Shown: positions 1 through 12,077, counted from the first letter of the stretch. The stretch is 64,000 nucleotides of DNA from Mansonella perstans (GCA_037074765.1 JBAMDO010000126.1:1-64000), one strand, 5' to 3'. Numbers and translations: made by a program. Notes: generated from the sequence alone by a model not told the origin.

Positions 1-1886
1 CAAAGATTCTGCTTAATATATGTTATTTGAAGAGTTGTGTGAAGAAATTTTATTATGGATGAAATGATATGGAATGATTCTAATAGTTCTTAAGGTAATG
101 CTGTATTAGCTAGCTGTAAGTTATGTTTCTTTGAAAGCCCAAATTACTATAACTTATCAATTATGCTAGTGTTTTGAAGCCTAAATCTTCTAATGTTTGA
201 AAATCCAACAAAGATTGCTCAAATGTTGACACTTCAAATATTGTTAACAACTAGCAGTAAGGCTCATCTATGAATATTCTAGTATTTAAACATTTCTATT
301 TTGCTAAATTCTTGGTGAAATTGCCCTTTGGAACAGTTAATTTTATAGAAATTATTTGAGTTTCCGCCAATTTCTGGTAATCCTGTTTTTATTACCTTGT
401 TTTGCAATAATTTCTATGAATTTTCATGACATCTGTTATTCTAATAACTATGCAATTAGATCGGATCGAATGTCGCTAATTTAGCGAAATTTGAAAGATT
501 GGATGAATAATTTCTGGTTAATAAGAAAGATTTTGAAAAAGAAACTAATTAGAGTATTCTCAATTTAATTAGAGCATCAGACATGACAGCGAATATGTAG
601 GCTTATCTTTAGATTTTTTTTTAAATTTTTTTTGTAAAAATTTATAAGGTTTGCTTATGAATGAATATTCCATTCAACTCTATATCTACTTGTTACTAAT
701 ATTATTTTATTAAATTAAACAAAAAAAATCTAATTTAAAAAGCAAATTAATACATGCAAAAGCATTAGTATTATTTGTATATTTCATATAGTATGTTCTT
801 CTCGTTCCTTTTTTTAGAAATGATTTTATAAGAATGAATAGGAAGGAGTTTTGAAAATTTAAAAATTCAAAATGCTGCAAAAATTTTGTATGTGGAAAAT
901 CATCTTTTAAACATCTGTAACCGTTAGAAATTTGCTGTGCTTTGAGGCTTATTTTGATAAATGGAACTTGGCTTTCACTAATGATGTTTTGAGTGCTGTG
1001 TGAAGTTTTTCAACTTCACTAAGCAACTGAAATGCACGGAAAAAGTGAGTATAACATTTTATATGTTCTTTTTGAATTTTCTAACCTAGCTAATTCATAG
1101 GAAAAATTTGTGGAATTCATGGATTTGATATTACTTAATTGATTTATTTGGTCTAAAAATTTATTTAATGAATGAGTGGACATTGGCCTGTGTATATAAG
1201 AGTGATCAGTTCTGTGATTTATAAAAGTTAATTAATGAATTACTGATTAAATTACGTATATTGAGTCTGTAGAAAAAAGATGTTTGACGATATACCATTT
1301 AGAGATTTTTTTTTGCTTTGATATTGCATAATAGATACATGTTCTGTTAATTTCAACTGTTTATTCAATTATTAATAAATATTGAATTGTAATTTAACAC
1401 TGATTTTTTCCTTGTTTTAATTATTTAAATAGTTCATTAGCTCAAATAAGCATTATTTGAGCTTCTTTGTCCTTAATTGCTTTAAATAATTTAATTTTCA
1501 AGTATTTTTTTCTTGCTTTTGCCTTTTTTCTACATAGACTATATATATATATATGTATATTATAGATATATATTATGGTTTTAAAGTTAAAATGATATTG
1601 CCAGGAAACTATTATATATTTTTGTAAAATCAAATATCAGTACTTTGTTTTTCCTCGATTACTTATCAGTGATGTTCTATTCTTCAGAATATAATATTTT
1701 AATTTGTAAAATCACTAATAATATGGAAGAAATATCCTTTTTTTTCTTCACTATTTTTTGTTTCTTTTCCTTGTCTGATTATTTTCTTATGTTTATTTAC
1801 TTTTTGGTTTTGGGCTTTTCATCTAACGTTGCATTTAATGTGATCGGTAAATTTTTTTTCCTTTTTTTAAATAAAAGTTATTATTA
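1..1886. other. AT-rich stretch without a recognised gene
   Basis: No exon with matching splice sites was found on either strand. The short open frames here are T-rich or AT-repeat translations. A short TA-rich run lies near 1541-1575. The 3' end probably contains the promoter and 5' leader of the kinase gene that follows. Confidence 0.5.
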
Positions 1887-1901
1887 GTGATGTTATTTCA
1901 G
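1887..1901 (+). promoter_or_regulatory. Probable spliced-leader (trans-splice) acceptor of the kinase gene
   Basis: A T-rich stretch ends in TTATTTCAG about 50 bases before the kinase ATG, with no obvious upstream coding exon. Nematode genes commonly receive a spliced leader at such a site. An ordinary 5'-UTR intron is the alternative; transcript ends would tell them apart. Confidence 0.45.
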
Positions 1902-1950
1902 AATTGTGCGAAAAAAGTCGCCTAAACTGTCAAAATATTTGCGAAAAAAA

Positions 1951-3666
1951 ATGGCAAATTTTGATGGAATACCAAAAGCGGTGTTTGTTTTAGGACCGCC
2001 AGGATGTGGTAAAGGAACGCAGTGTATGAAATTAGCAAAGGTTTAATATTTATTATTTATTTGTCTAAAATTAAACATTTTCAAGGATTATATCCGGATT
2101 ATGTGATAGTGAAAAAAGAAGAAGCAAGACGAAGTGTGTGATTTTGTTGAAAATTTAAGTCAGATACACTGAATGGCAGCCATGATGCTTGATTGATTTT
2201 TTTTATTGAAATTTTTCAATGTTTTTTTTCATTTTCTATTTTTGTATGGCAATCTTTTGAAATGAAAAAAAAGGTTTCAAATGAAGAAAAATTGATTTAT
2301 CAAATATTAATGTTCAAAATTCTCGTGATTAAAAAATAAGTATTTTTGCAGAATCTTGACTTGAAACATTTGAGTGCTGGTGAATTGCTTAGAAATGAAA
2401 GGAATCGTGTTGGTTCGCAATATGCGGAAATTATTGAAACACATATCCGGAATGGTACAATCGTTCCGATTGAAATTACATGTAAATTGCTTGAAAATGT
2501 AAGTTATATCAGGTACAATTTCTGATCAAGCAGTGTTTACTGCATTATGAAATATTTCTGATTGTTTTCCTCCCTGACTTTTGGTCCTTTTTAACTCCAA
2601 TGTTAGTTTACAGTAATTATTCAAGAGATCTAAATTTAATAATCATTAGAGCACTGAAGAAATTTGTCATGAAAATTGTATTAGGCAAATCATATAATTA
2701 TAAATAGCGGATGAAAATAAGTTTTTAGGTATATAATTTCATGAAATTTTCGTGAAATTTCATAAAATTTCATGAGATATTTAAATGTTAAAATTGAAAT
2801 TGAAAATAAATGAAAGTTTAAATGGTGGATTTCAATTTTTCTTCCATGCTAATACTATTTCTTTAAGGCAATGAATGATTCGTTATCTGCAAAAGCATTT
2901 CTGATTGATGGATTTCCGCGGAATCAGGATAATATGGATGGATGGGAACGTATGATGCATTCAAAAGCAAAAATTCTATTTGTTTTGTATTTGGATTGTC
3001 CAGATGATGTACATATGTTGCTTTTTTATCATTCATAAAACTAAATTTTTCGGTTTTTTGAATTCAAATTGCAAATCTCACATGCATTTTATGCATCCGA
3101 CTTCATTTCTAATGATTTTATATTTTCTTCGGAAACGCGAATTTTTAGATTTGTGTAAAAAGATGCTTGAATCGAAATGAAGGACGCTCAGATGATAACG
3201 AGGAATCGTTACGTAAAAGGATTAAGACATATCATACACAAACACTACCGATCATAGAATATTATAGGGCAAAAAATCTTGTTCAACAAGTATCAGCAAC
3301 AGCACCACCAGAGGAGGTATTTTTATTTAAGCAAATATTGATTTTGGGATTTCTGAATCAAGGACAAACTTGTCCACTCCACTAATGAGTTTGGAAGGTC
3401 TTTCTTTTTCTAAAATAGTTTTGGAATTCCTGGGAAAATCCGGATATCATTTTAAAATCAATTCATAAATCTCATTCATTGGAATGCAATCGCACACTGT
3501 TTCTGAATTTCGTTGTGTCGCTTGTAAAATGAATTTAGAGTTAGCACAGTCAACTAGTTTCCTTCAGTGAATTCCAAAAATCCTTCGAATTTAATCGAAT
3601 AATGCTTTCACCATATTCCAGGTTTACGAAGAGGTGGAAAAAATTTTCAAAAACTATGGAATTTAA
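1951..3666 (+). CDS. UMP-CMP kinase (nucleoside monophosphate kinase)
   Basis: Transfers phosphate from ATP to UMP, CMP or dCMP in pyrimidine nucleotide synthesis and salvage, in the cytosol. Five exons join in phase: 1951-2040, 2352-2498, 2868-3008, 3149-3316 and 3622-3666, giving 196 residues, the usual length of this family. Visible motifs in order are the P-loop [10 protein letters not shown] (about residues 15-24), the NMP-binding segment [11 protein letters not shown], the DGFPRNQDN signature (about 90-98), and a lid region with [13 protein letters not shown]. The last exon ends EKIFKNYGI. These features match UMP-CMP kinase better than adenylate kinase, whose NMP-binding and lid segments differ. 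All introns are GT-AG. The ATG chosen is the first after the likely trans-splice acceptor, and the next residues lead straight into the P-loop strand. Nothing suggests damage. Confidence 0.93.
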
Positions 3667-4521
3667 AAAATTTCTCAAAATCAGTCGTTTAATATGATTT
3701 AATTAACTTATTGTTCCCAATCTAGCTTGTCATCCTAACTTGTTCTCGCTCATCAAAATCCATTTTTTCTTTCATTTATGAAATCTTTATATTTTTTCCA
3801 TTAATTTATATAATTTTTGATACTGATATGTTTTTACTTATGTATTGTTTTCTGTTCATTAATTAAACCTGTATTGTTTTTGCATTAATTTATGTAATGT
3901 ATAGTCTATGATATTCACATAATCTATTATTTTTACATAATCATGTCTTCTAAGCGAAATTCTTTTCGGGATCCATAAATGCAAGAATCATATATGTAAA
4001 ATTGATAGCTTTTCGTATCAAGTTCTTTATTACATGCTAGAGTGCAATAAAGTGTGCAAGACATTTAAATTCTCGTAGTTTATCTCTTGTGAAATGATTT
4101 CTTTCTTTTCAAATTTGGAATCAAATTGAATTTTAGAAGGAAGGGAATGAAATTCGCTTAATAAAGTTGATTGAAAAAAGAAATAGGGATTTCAACATTT
4201 CCTGTTAAAGATCAAACAAAAAGATATAGTAACTGTTATCATTATGTCGCATCTGTTGTTAGTTGTTGCCGACAGTAACATAAAGATCGAACGTCTTCAT
4301 CAAACGCACAGCATCCCTGATTACCTTACCGATCTTAAATGAATAAAATTGCAAATTTGAAAAACTGCCCTGATGAATTATTTAAGAGGCTGGAAAACTT
4401 TTTTTGCAATAACCATAGCGCATAACTTTTACTAACAAATTCCTTTTTCTAAATTAATAAAATACAAAATTCTTAAATACTATTAAATGAATAATGAAAT
4501 ATAATGGATTAATAAAACAAT
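3667..4521. other. Spacer downstream of the kinase gene
   Basis: AT-rich sequence between the kinase stop and a short tandem repeat. It presumably includes the kinase 3'-UTR. I see no coding exon or RNA gene. Confidence 0.5.
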
Positions 4522-4612
4522 AAATATAAAAAAAAAGGAAAAAAAATTAATAGAATAAAAAGCCAACAAATATAAAAAAAGGAAAAAAAACTAATAGAAT
4601 AAAAAGTCAAAG
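4522..4612. repeat. Two-copy A-rich tandem repeat, about 46 bp
   Basis: The block AAATATAAAAAAAGGAAAAA followed by TAATAGAATAAAAAG occurs twice in direct order, at 4522-4567 and 4568-4612, with a few substitutions and a small length change in the A tract. Confidence 0.8.
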
Positions 4613-4762
4613 TATATTAATGGCACAAAAAAATGTTACTTTTGTGAATATTGCAAATTTATCTTCCGCAATTAACACTTGTGCTTCGTATTTACCATTA
4701 CTCGGGAATGCACTTGCAGCTATCAACACTGATTGCATTTCAAGGCGCTTTGCCGAAATCAC
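4607..4762 (-). CDS. Isolated terminal coding exon, unrecognised
   Basis: On the minus strand an open segment of 51 codons follows a good acceptor (TATTTCCAG before GTGATT at 4762) and ends in TGA at 4607. It begins VISAKRLEMQSVLIAASAF and has the mixed charge and alanine content of real protein rather than of translated AT-rich spacer. I do not recognise the family and found no in-phase upstream exon: the next minus-strand coding block (5352-5492) already ends in a stop. It may be the last exon of a gene whose other exons I missed, or a remnant. The plus strand of the same bases is also open, which weakens the case. Confidence 0.25.
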   Translation of the reverse strand: MISAKRLEMQSVLIAASAFPSNGKYEAQVLIAEDKFAIFTKVTFFCAINIL

Positions 4763-4884
4763 CTGGAAATATTCAATTGAGATGAAAAGAAGCAAAAATA
4801 TCTTTCATTTCGAAATGATTAATAAGACTTCAATTTATCGAATTTTGTTGGTTGTTTTTTCAGTATAATCTGAACATAATAATG

Positions 4885-4950
4885 TGATAAAAATCGCTTA
4901 TCTGATAAACCTCATTCTGATAAAAATCACTTATCTGATGAAGCTCATTC
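4885..4950. repeat. Two-copy 33-bp tandem repeat
   Basis: TGATAAAAATCGCTTATCTG plus a 13-base remainder ending CTCATTC is repeated head to tail at 4885-4917 and 4918-4950 with a few mismatches. Confidence 0.85.
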
Positions 4951-5351
4951 TATTTGTTTCCAATCAAGCACTCATTTGATCTTTACGAGTTCCACTCAGT
5001 TATTAATATCAAGTTCGATTGTTAATAATATGACAGACTATATACTTTTTTACACACTAAAACTGCGTCAAGTTCATCAAACCAGATACATCCTAAATAA
5101 GGAATAGGAATCATCAAAGTAGTCATAACCACTGTAACTCAATACCAAATTTGCTCTCGAACTAATATATATTATAAATCGCAATTAATCATTCAAATCA
5201 TTCATTCTTTGTTCTATCCGATATTACTGTTTGTATCAGTGACTGTAGAAACATGAAAATTTATAAAATTGAAAAATTGGATAGTGGGAAGAATTTTTGA
5301 TTTCATCCAAAGCTTACTGAATTTTGCAGTATAACGATCATTTTAATTGAA

Positions 5352-5911
5352 TTACTTGGAGTAGTTATCAGTTGGAGGATGGCCGTAACCTTTACAATTT
5401 GGCCAGTTAAATGCACCAATCCAATCTTTCGCAATCACTGATGCATAATTCTGATTCACGAAGTCATTATATTTATTTTTTTCGACATCATCCTAAAATG
5501 CAACAAATCATTGCATTTCTTAATTTTTCAAAAAAAAAAAAAAAAAAACCCAGACAGATGGAGCGCGCTTAGCCTTGTAAGATCATTCATGTGGGAGAAG
5601 GATAATCTAAAATTTACTGCCTGACGAACTCGCTGTCACTGGCTAAGCTCGCTAGGCCCTCGCAGATGATCTTCAAAAGCAAAAACTACAAAAATTATAC
5701 ACCATTTTTTTATTGCAAGAATTAAATGGCAAGTTAGTGTGATTTATATCAACTAAACTTCTTTTTCAAATAACTGGAAGGATATTATTTCTGATTCGAG
5801 TGATCAAACATCTTACCGTTGCTGGACAGATATCCGCCATGAAAGTGTTAATAGAAATTTTACTACACGTCATAGTGCAGTGAAAATGAAATGTATGATC
5901 ATAGAGTAATA
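5352..5911 (-). CDS. 3' part of a possible small secreted cysteine-containing protein
   Basis: Two minus-strand exons agree in phase. The first, 5817-5911, follows the acceptor TTTTATTTTCAG, reads about 31 residues including HCTMTCSKISINTFMADICP, and ends at a good GTAAGA donor. The second, 5352-5492, follows TGCATTTTAG, reads 46 residues starting DDVEKNKYNDFVNQNY and including KDWIGAFNWPNCKGYGHPP, and stops at 5352-5354. Both exons look coding: mixed charge, several cysteines and tryptophans. The first exon needs an upstream exon ending after one base of a codon, which I did not find, so the start and any signal peptide are unknown. No family is recognised; the cysteine spacing only faintly recalls short nematode secreted domains. 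The 324-bp intron carries a GC-rich structured block. Confidence 0.35.
5529..5680 (-). ncRNA. GC-rich block ending in a long T tract, possible intronic structured RNA
   Basis: Between the two exons of the putative secreted-protein gene lies a block far richer in G and C than its surroundings (about 5555-5680). Read on the minus strand, the same strand as the host exons, it runs into about 19 consecutive T residues (5530-5548), as after a Pol III transcript. It contains complementary pairs: GGCTAAGC at about 5641 with GCTTAGCC at about 5568, and AAGATCAT at about 5580 with ATGATCTT at about 5667. A small hairpin with arms CGAGCT and AGTTCG is also visible. A tRNA-derived short repeat or an H/ACA-like RNA are possible, but I recognise no known family. 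Confidence 0.25.
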
Positions 5912-6413
5912 CTGAAAATAAAATAAAGAAATAGGCAAAACACTCTTCGCTATGCAAGACATTTTCATTTGAAATAATTCGAATTGATTGATTGGATAAA
6001 ATTATTGAAGAGAGAGACTAAAACCGCATGCATTAGTTCAGTTCTCTTAGTACTTTCTCACCAAAAAAAAAAAGCATTCCAACATTCAAAAATTTGTAGA
6101 AGTTTTTAGTAGTCCAAAATCCTTTAAAATTTTTATTTCTACAAATTACCAAGAATTGTTAAAATTTTCATATTTTCAAACACTCTTAAAGTTGTAAAAT
6201 TCACAAAATTTTTTTTTTAAATTTTTGGCAACTAGAAATTTTAAGAATTCTTAACTGCTGAAATGTTTTATTTATTTCTGACTACACAAAAATTTCAAGA
6301 ATATTACAACTTAAATGTTTTTTTCACAATTAAAAATTTTGAAGATTTTTTGAACATTAAAAAGTTTTTTTTCGACCGGTTTTATCCAAGAATTATTAAG
6401 CCATTCAAATGAT
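5912..6413. other. Spacer between two minus-strand gene candidates
   Basis: AT-rich sequence with oligo-A and oligo-T runs. Short open frames are present but none has convincing splice sites or composition. Confidence 0.4.
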
Positions 6414-7759
6414 TCACTTTCGGCATACATGTATACCATATGAACCGAACATATAATATATATGACAGGCATTATATAATGAAATATGAACCATCTTATA
6501 CCATGTATTTCTACTAAGAAACATTTGATTTGAATTATTTTTATGTTCCAAATTATTTCGCGCTTCGCAATAAGTGTCACGATTTTTGTACTGAATGTTT
6601 TGTTCGATCGAGTTTTTTCGAAGAAAGTTTTTTTTTTTGACTAACAGTTGTAGATACACCTTTAAGAAGTACGAAATCACTTCCAGTTCAATAGCATACT
6701 TAACCATATTTTCTATGCACCAGAACTGTTCTACCGCATCATATTCCGACATAATTATGATCGACAATTTCTCATTCAATTTACTTTGGTCAGTCCTAAA
6801 AGTTGCCCATATTATAACTTTGCTGAACTTTTTAGTGATACCATCTGATGGATTAGTCATATATTTGATAGTTGCGAGTGTTAGACTAAATATCTCAAGT
6901 ATGATAATTCGGAATACAAGTGTTGGCTAAAATCGTCTGAAAACTAATTTGATGTAAGTTTATAAGATTTTAATATTGTGATTTACATTAGTCCTATTGC
7001 TAATAGAAAGTTCAATTTCCGTTATAAGAATAATATCTAGGGAGCATGAATGATTTTCATAGTTATAATGAAAAGATTATTTGTGCCAGAAAACAACCCA
7101 CAGGCTAAAACTGTTGACACGTAGTATGACACTTTCACCAGATTTCATGTTATTGTCAGAAACGCCAGAATTAAATGTAGAATTGATAAGTTCGATTTTG
7201 TTCTGTACGTTATTCGAAGATTTTTCTATAGAATCAAGTTTAGGAGATCGCTCAATAATTCGAATAGAAAATGTGGTGAAATTTAGCTCTTAAACAGTTA
7301 ATTTTTTTTTCGAAATAGTATATTTTTTTAACATTCACTTATTACTTTTTGTTTTTAACATACATTCGGAGCATTTACGATGAAGCAATAACAAGTAGCT
7401 TGCTTTTGTTAACTGATAAATTAATAATCTTTCAATGCATAAAAATTCCATCTTATGTTCAAACGGCTTGACGACTGCCTGCATTGAAACTCTTTTCATG
7501 ATACCTGGAACCAAGATTTAAACGGAACTAGAAGTAATCAGCTGAATGAGTTGTAGTTTTAGTTTTGATTAAAATTCAAAGACTGATTTCAAATATGAAC
7601 TTAGAGATTGAAAAAAAGAATATCCTGGAAATATTATTACATCATTGTTATTCTAAAAATAAGCAAAGCATCGGAGCAGAATAAAAAATATTTTTTTTTA
7701 ATCCTTCATTAACATTTATGCTTAAGGATTTGACCGGCAACGGTGTAATCATACTCCAT
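6414..7759 (-). CDS. Divergent eIF4E-like protein (translation initiation factor 4E fold)
   Basis: Minus-strand exons can be chained in phase: 7735-7759 (starts MEYDYTVA, just after a TTGCAG acceptor), 7087-7288, 6660-6795 and 6414-6590, giving about 178 residues. The middle exons resemble eIF4E: NSFSLWVVFW matches the first cap-binding tryptophan region, KLNEKLSIIIMSEYDAVEQFW matches the conserved segment ending in TVEDFW, and ISYFLK matches the YSLFK position. In the last exon NLEHKNNSN aligns with the MWEDxxNxxGG region, but the second cap-binding tryptophan is leucine while the adjacent glutamate remains. The 7087 junction needs a GC donor (TCTG before GCACAA); phase then agrees. The C-terminal third of the eIF4E fold is not clear. 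It may be a rapidly evolving paralogue or a decaying copy. Confidence 0.4.
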
Positions 7760-7972
7760 AATCTGCAAGTTTCTTATATATCCACGTGAACTTTACAAAT
7801 TCGCATCTAATTTAGAATTAATTTCCTGGAAAAATATCTTTCAGAACTTCTGTAAATATCATTGAGATTTTTGATCATTCATTCAGATCACTGGTAAAAA
7901 TAACTTATAGGACGGAAAAAGTATGCGTAACAGATGAGTAGGGAAAGAATAATTCATTTTAATAATCAGAAT
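7760..7972. other. Short spacer, likely 5' region of the eIF4E-like gene
   Basis: Lies between the poly(A) signals of the pseudouridine synthase gene and the first candidate exon of the eIF4E-like gene, both on the minus strand and transcribed in the same direction. The TTGCAG at about 7763-7768 may be a trans-splice acceptor. Confidence 0.35.
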
Positions 7973-7991
7973 TTTATTTGTCTTATTTATT
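7973..7991 (-). terminator. Poly(A) signals of the pseudouridine synthase gene
   Basis: Read on the minus strand, two AATAAA hexamers (at 7986-7991 and 7973-7978) follow the TAA stop at 7993-7995 at once. This supports the 7993-8094 segment as the true 3'-terminal exon. Confidence 0.6.
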
Positions 7992-7992
7992 C

Positions 7993-10900
7993 TTATTTCT
8001 TGTTACATCCTGGAACATCCGTGGACATAGATAATCCGGCATCGACATAAGGTACTAATGACAGGTAATCATAATATGTCGCAGTATCGACGAACTGATA
8101 TCGATGATTCTTATGAATCATTATAAAGAAACATTACAAATCTGATTAATGTTTTGTCTCATGCAACATATTTCAGTATTGTATTTTGTATTTTTTTGAA
8201 TTACTTTCATTTTATTTCCTTGTCTATAACTGCATATAAATTATTATAGTCCCATGTTTCTATTAGAAATTTCTTATTTTATTCTAATCAACTGATGCTA
8301 TTATTCCCAATTATACTATCCAATTACACTATGTCATACTTGATAAGATTGATCTCTTAAGAAAAAATGCAGCAAATACACAATGTTTAGGAAGAAAAAC
8401 AGCGGTATTTTATTATTATTTCCAGCAACATACAACAGAATCAAATTATTAACTGTCAAATACATGCCTGTTTCGCGGGACAGCTTCCATAGTTTCGCCT
8501 GGGTCCCTGGTATCGCTTGGCTGAATGGCCCATTCTGGCATTTCACTCGAATAACACCACTCACTAGTCTGATATTTTAGACAATGAAGGTGTAACATCA
8601 TATGTTCAGGCGTAATGTCTTTCTTTTTCACATTGCAATTCATACATATTGGGTCATATTCACTGCGCGTTTTTGTATCTAGTCCTTCCAACTCGGGTTG
8701 TACCTGAAAATGATTAAAACCAATTTAACTGGAAACTGGGGACTTGTTTACCTACATTACTTTACGATTTAGATTAAAAATTCGGATAAAATCCAGGAGT
8801 TACTGACAAATTGTGTCGCTCCTGATAAACCGAAAAAGGATAGTTAGACCAACTTAGACCCAACTTTCAAAAATCAATTTTGAAATCACCTCTCCTTCAG
8901 CAATTCTTTGTACTCTAATATTGTATTCAGGGTCTACATATTCATGCCAGCTAGATGCTTTATGCTCTTCTAGCACATCTTTTCGAAGCTGAAAACAAAT
9001 TCAGAATGACTGAATTTGAAAGAATTTAATAAAAATTAAGATACTGCACAATAAATATTTTACAGGAACATTTTTTACAAAAATTTTTAAACTACTAAAA
9101 AAGCTTTGCAAATGAAAAGATATGATAGTAGAGCTTTCTTTCTTTCTTTTCATTTCCAAACCATTTTTTTCTAACATTTGATCGTTTTTCTTCTCAATAC
9201 CTGTTCCAATGACTTCCCATAATTTCCATCCTTGCCTTTGGTTTCACCCCAAGCAGTAGTATTATAAATGTAATCATCCACTATTGGATAACCTGAAGTA
9301 ACGATAATATATGAATAAAGACTTTGTATTCTAAAAAATAAAACTAGTCAAGATGAAAGACTAACCGATAACAATTTGATAACATAGAACTAGTAAAAAC
9401 AATGATTAACACGAAAATTCCACTAGTATTCAGCTGGACAAAGGCACAATCAAGCCTTAAACCATTCCAAAGTATCGCTTACTCTCCTAACCATAAAATT
9501 CACTTTGAAAATCAAAATATTGCAAGCTAACCTAAATATTGCAAGTGAACACGAATTTGGTGGGTACGACCAGTTTCTAACATACAACGAACGATCGAAG
9601 TTTGACCATCCGTCCATAAACGCCAAAAGCGACTTCGAGCAGATTTGCCATCCTCACGAATGCATTGAATACCCATCGAAATAACAAGTGGCCCAATGGG
9701 AGAATCACAAACAATCTCTTTATCTCTTAAAAAAAAGAATTGAAAATTTTGAAAATTATAATAAAACTAAACATTGTAGAAAAAAAATTGAAATTATGAC
9801 ATGAATGATTTGATTTAAAACTTACAAGCATTCAAATTTCATTTTTGGCTATTAACAACAATAGAGCTAATATCGAAATACAGTAGATAGTAAGTTATGC
9901 TATAAATTTCTCAGTAAGATGTGAAAAAATAGTATTTTTGATAATCACTATACTGGCACTTCTCGCCAAAATACGAAAATCACGCGATCAATCTCACATC
10001 TTAAAGATCAAGATCCCTTGCAAAATAAGAATATTTTATTTCACTTTTCACTTTTTTCAGTAGTATATTTTTCATTCATAATAAGCATGCTTCAATCTAC
10101 CGCTTACAACAAATAAGCAATTCTTTCTTCCACTTCCTTCTTATTTTACTGTTATAATTTTAAAGTGCATTCACCATAGCTGTCCAGTGTGCAAAAGCAA
10201 GAAATAAAAAACAAAAGTTTACTTACGCTGGGAAGACACCTTCCACTTTACAGACATATTCTTTATGCCACATTTCACCAACACGTAACATCCTTTTTAG
10301 CTGAAAATAAATTGCTCTTTCTTTTTTTTAGCATGCAGCAAATAAAAAATTATTAAAATTACTAATTTGGCAGTTACAAAAATACCAACAAATCTAATTA
10401 AATATGAACTTCATAATTACTGATGACTATGAAATTATGTTTAATATAATAGTACTATCATATTCTCCTGTAAACTAATTTAATGGCTTTAGCTCCTTCA
10501 GTTTTATTTTGACTAATTTCTTAATCATTTCCTCTCACTGCTTAAACTTATCAATTCACTTATAAAACTGCTAATGTCATAATAGCTCATATAAATTAAT
10601 TTAAGAACATTGCTGACCGTAACTACGAGGCATGTTAACTAGATTTTTAAATTTGATTTAATTGGAAAGGAAAGCTAACTTTAATATCCGTTTCAGCATT
10701 TCTAGCAAATAGCAACACACCGGATGTTGTACGATCTAACCTGTGTATAACTATAAAATAAATTTTTGTTAAAAAAATTTAAGGTATATATTATATATTG
10801 AAACGCATCAAACACATTTATAAGTGTAGAAAATAAACTTAAGTCAATTACATACGATAATCACCGACACTATGAAAATATTTCGCTTAGTTTTCAAAGC

Positions 10901-12077
10901 AATAAAGTAAATCTCTTCCATGCGGTGAAAGCAAAGTATGAGCATCGGATTGTATGAACAGATGTATTCAATCCAGCTAAAGTGAAAACCTGCTGAAGAT
11001 TTGAAATGGGAATTTGTCTAACTCTTATCAATCCTAATAAGCTACAATGTAAGTTAGTATACGATTTGGTGCGTGATCTCAAACTGTTTACTACAATTCT
11101 ACTCTTGTATTAAATTCGCAATAACGCATAAATTTGTTTCCGTATTTTAAGAAATAGCACTCACCTCTAAGACCGCGGAGACCTCGTTGCTCTCGCAGCA
11201 TACCCAGAACTGTATGCACAGAGTACCTACCGCAAGGATGTACCGGCATACTTGGTGGCTTGTCCACCACTAAGATATTGGTGTCGTTATCGATTACCCT
11301 GATGTAATGGTCTAAGACGGGATGCTCGTGACGATGCCCTATATGCTCAATCGAATCGTTATGTTGTACAATGTAATTTACGTTCGTCATCGGATTGCAA
11401 TTCACCCAAATACGACCTAATTTACATGCTGCTGCCTGCAATGAATTATCTTCGTGAAACATGCGCAACAGAAATTTAATTCTTCCAAGGATTTTCCAAT
11501 GAGATGTGCTGAATAATAACTTTCCATTGACATTAATTCATAACAAACGTGTGAAACTTATAACACTGATAAAATTTTAGCAAAGTGGAAAAGAGATTAC
11601 AGGATAATGCGGGCTCAATGACACGAATTCTTCGGCCAAAATATCGACTAAACGACGCCCAACCCATCGTCCTTTGGCCCAAGTACGATAAACATTCCAA
11701 TAAGGGCTTAAGTATCGAATACCTGCAAAATCAAATTCAACAGACAATCATTTCATTGAGTGATTAACATTACATCAATACTATAAACGATAATATTTGC
11801 ACTAATTAGCTTCATAATTTTCTGTACAAACAAAAGAATTATCAAGAAAAAAGTAAGGAGAATTTATGCAGTTTAGATAGAAACAAGATTTTATGTGAAA
11901 GTCAAATAAAGTTCTTCGTTCTGAAGTTAATCTCGTTAAATCAAAAATAATTAGTAAAATCTAATCAAAAATAATTTATAAAAAAACCAAACCATTTTTA
12001 ATGTGAAAACTGATGTTTTCCGGCATTTCATCAAACGCATCTACCTGGTCGTGTTTACGTTTCTTCAATTTAAAATC
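7993..12077 (-). CDS. RluA-family pseudouridine synthase, RPUSD2 type
   Basis: Converts uridine to pseudouridine in RNA. Ten minus-strand exons join in phase: 11993-12077, 11601-11722, 11165-11435, 10680-10750, 10227-10300, 9532-9725, 9201-9292, 8890-8988, 8464-8703 and 7993-8094, about 449 residues. In order: an N-terminal charged tail (KLKKRKHDQ), [16 protein letters not shown], an S4-like segment [22 protein letters not shown], the catalytic [14 protein letters not shown] motif with its aspartate, [32 protein letters not shown], and a C-terminal Cys pair (CMNC) before the MPEWA segment typical of RPUSD2. The start is uncertain: exon 1 opens in frame after an acceptor, with an internal ATG at MPENIS. 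An upstream exon may be missing, since the vertebrate protein is longer. If the donor at 8463 is skipped the protein ends VFDS at 8449. Confidence 0.88.

Noticed and set aside
4620..4868. Plus-strand 82-codon frame with ATG
   Set aside because: It is opposite the better-bounded minus-strand terminal exon and follows an A-rich tandem repeat. It has no donor and no recognised family. Not fully excluded.
5555..5680. tRNA gene
   Set aside because: An AGTTCG-like B-box fragment is present on the minus strand, but A-box spacing and a cloverleaf cannot be made.
6595..6930. Plus-strand 111-codon frame
   Set aside because: It is the antisense shadow of the eIF4E-like exon 6660-6795 and its acceptor region.
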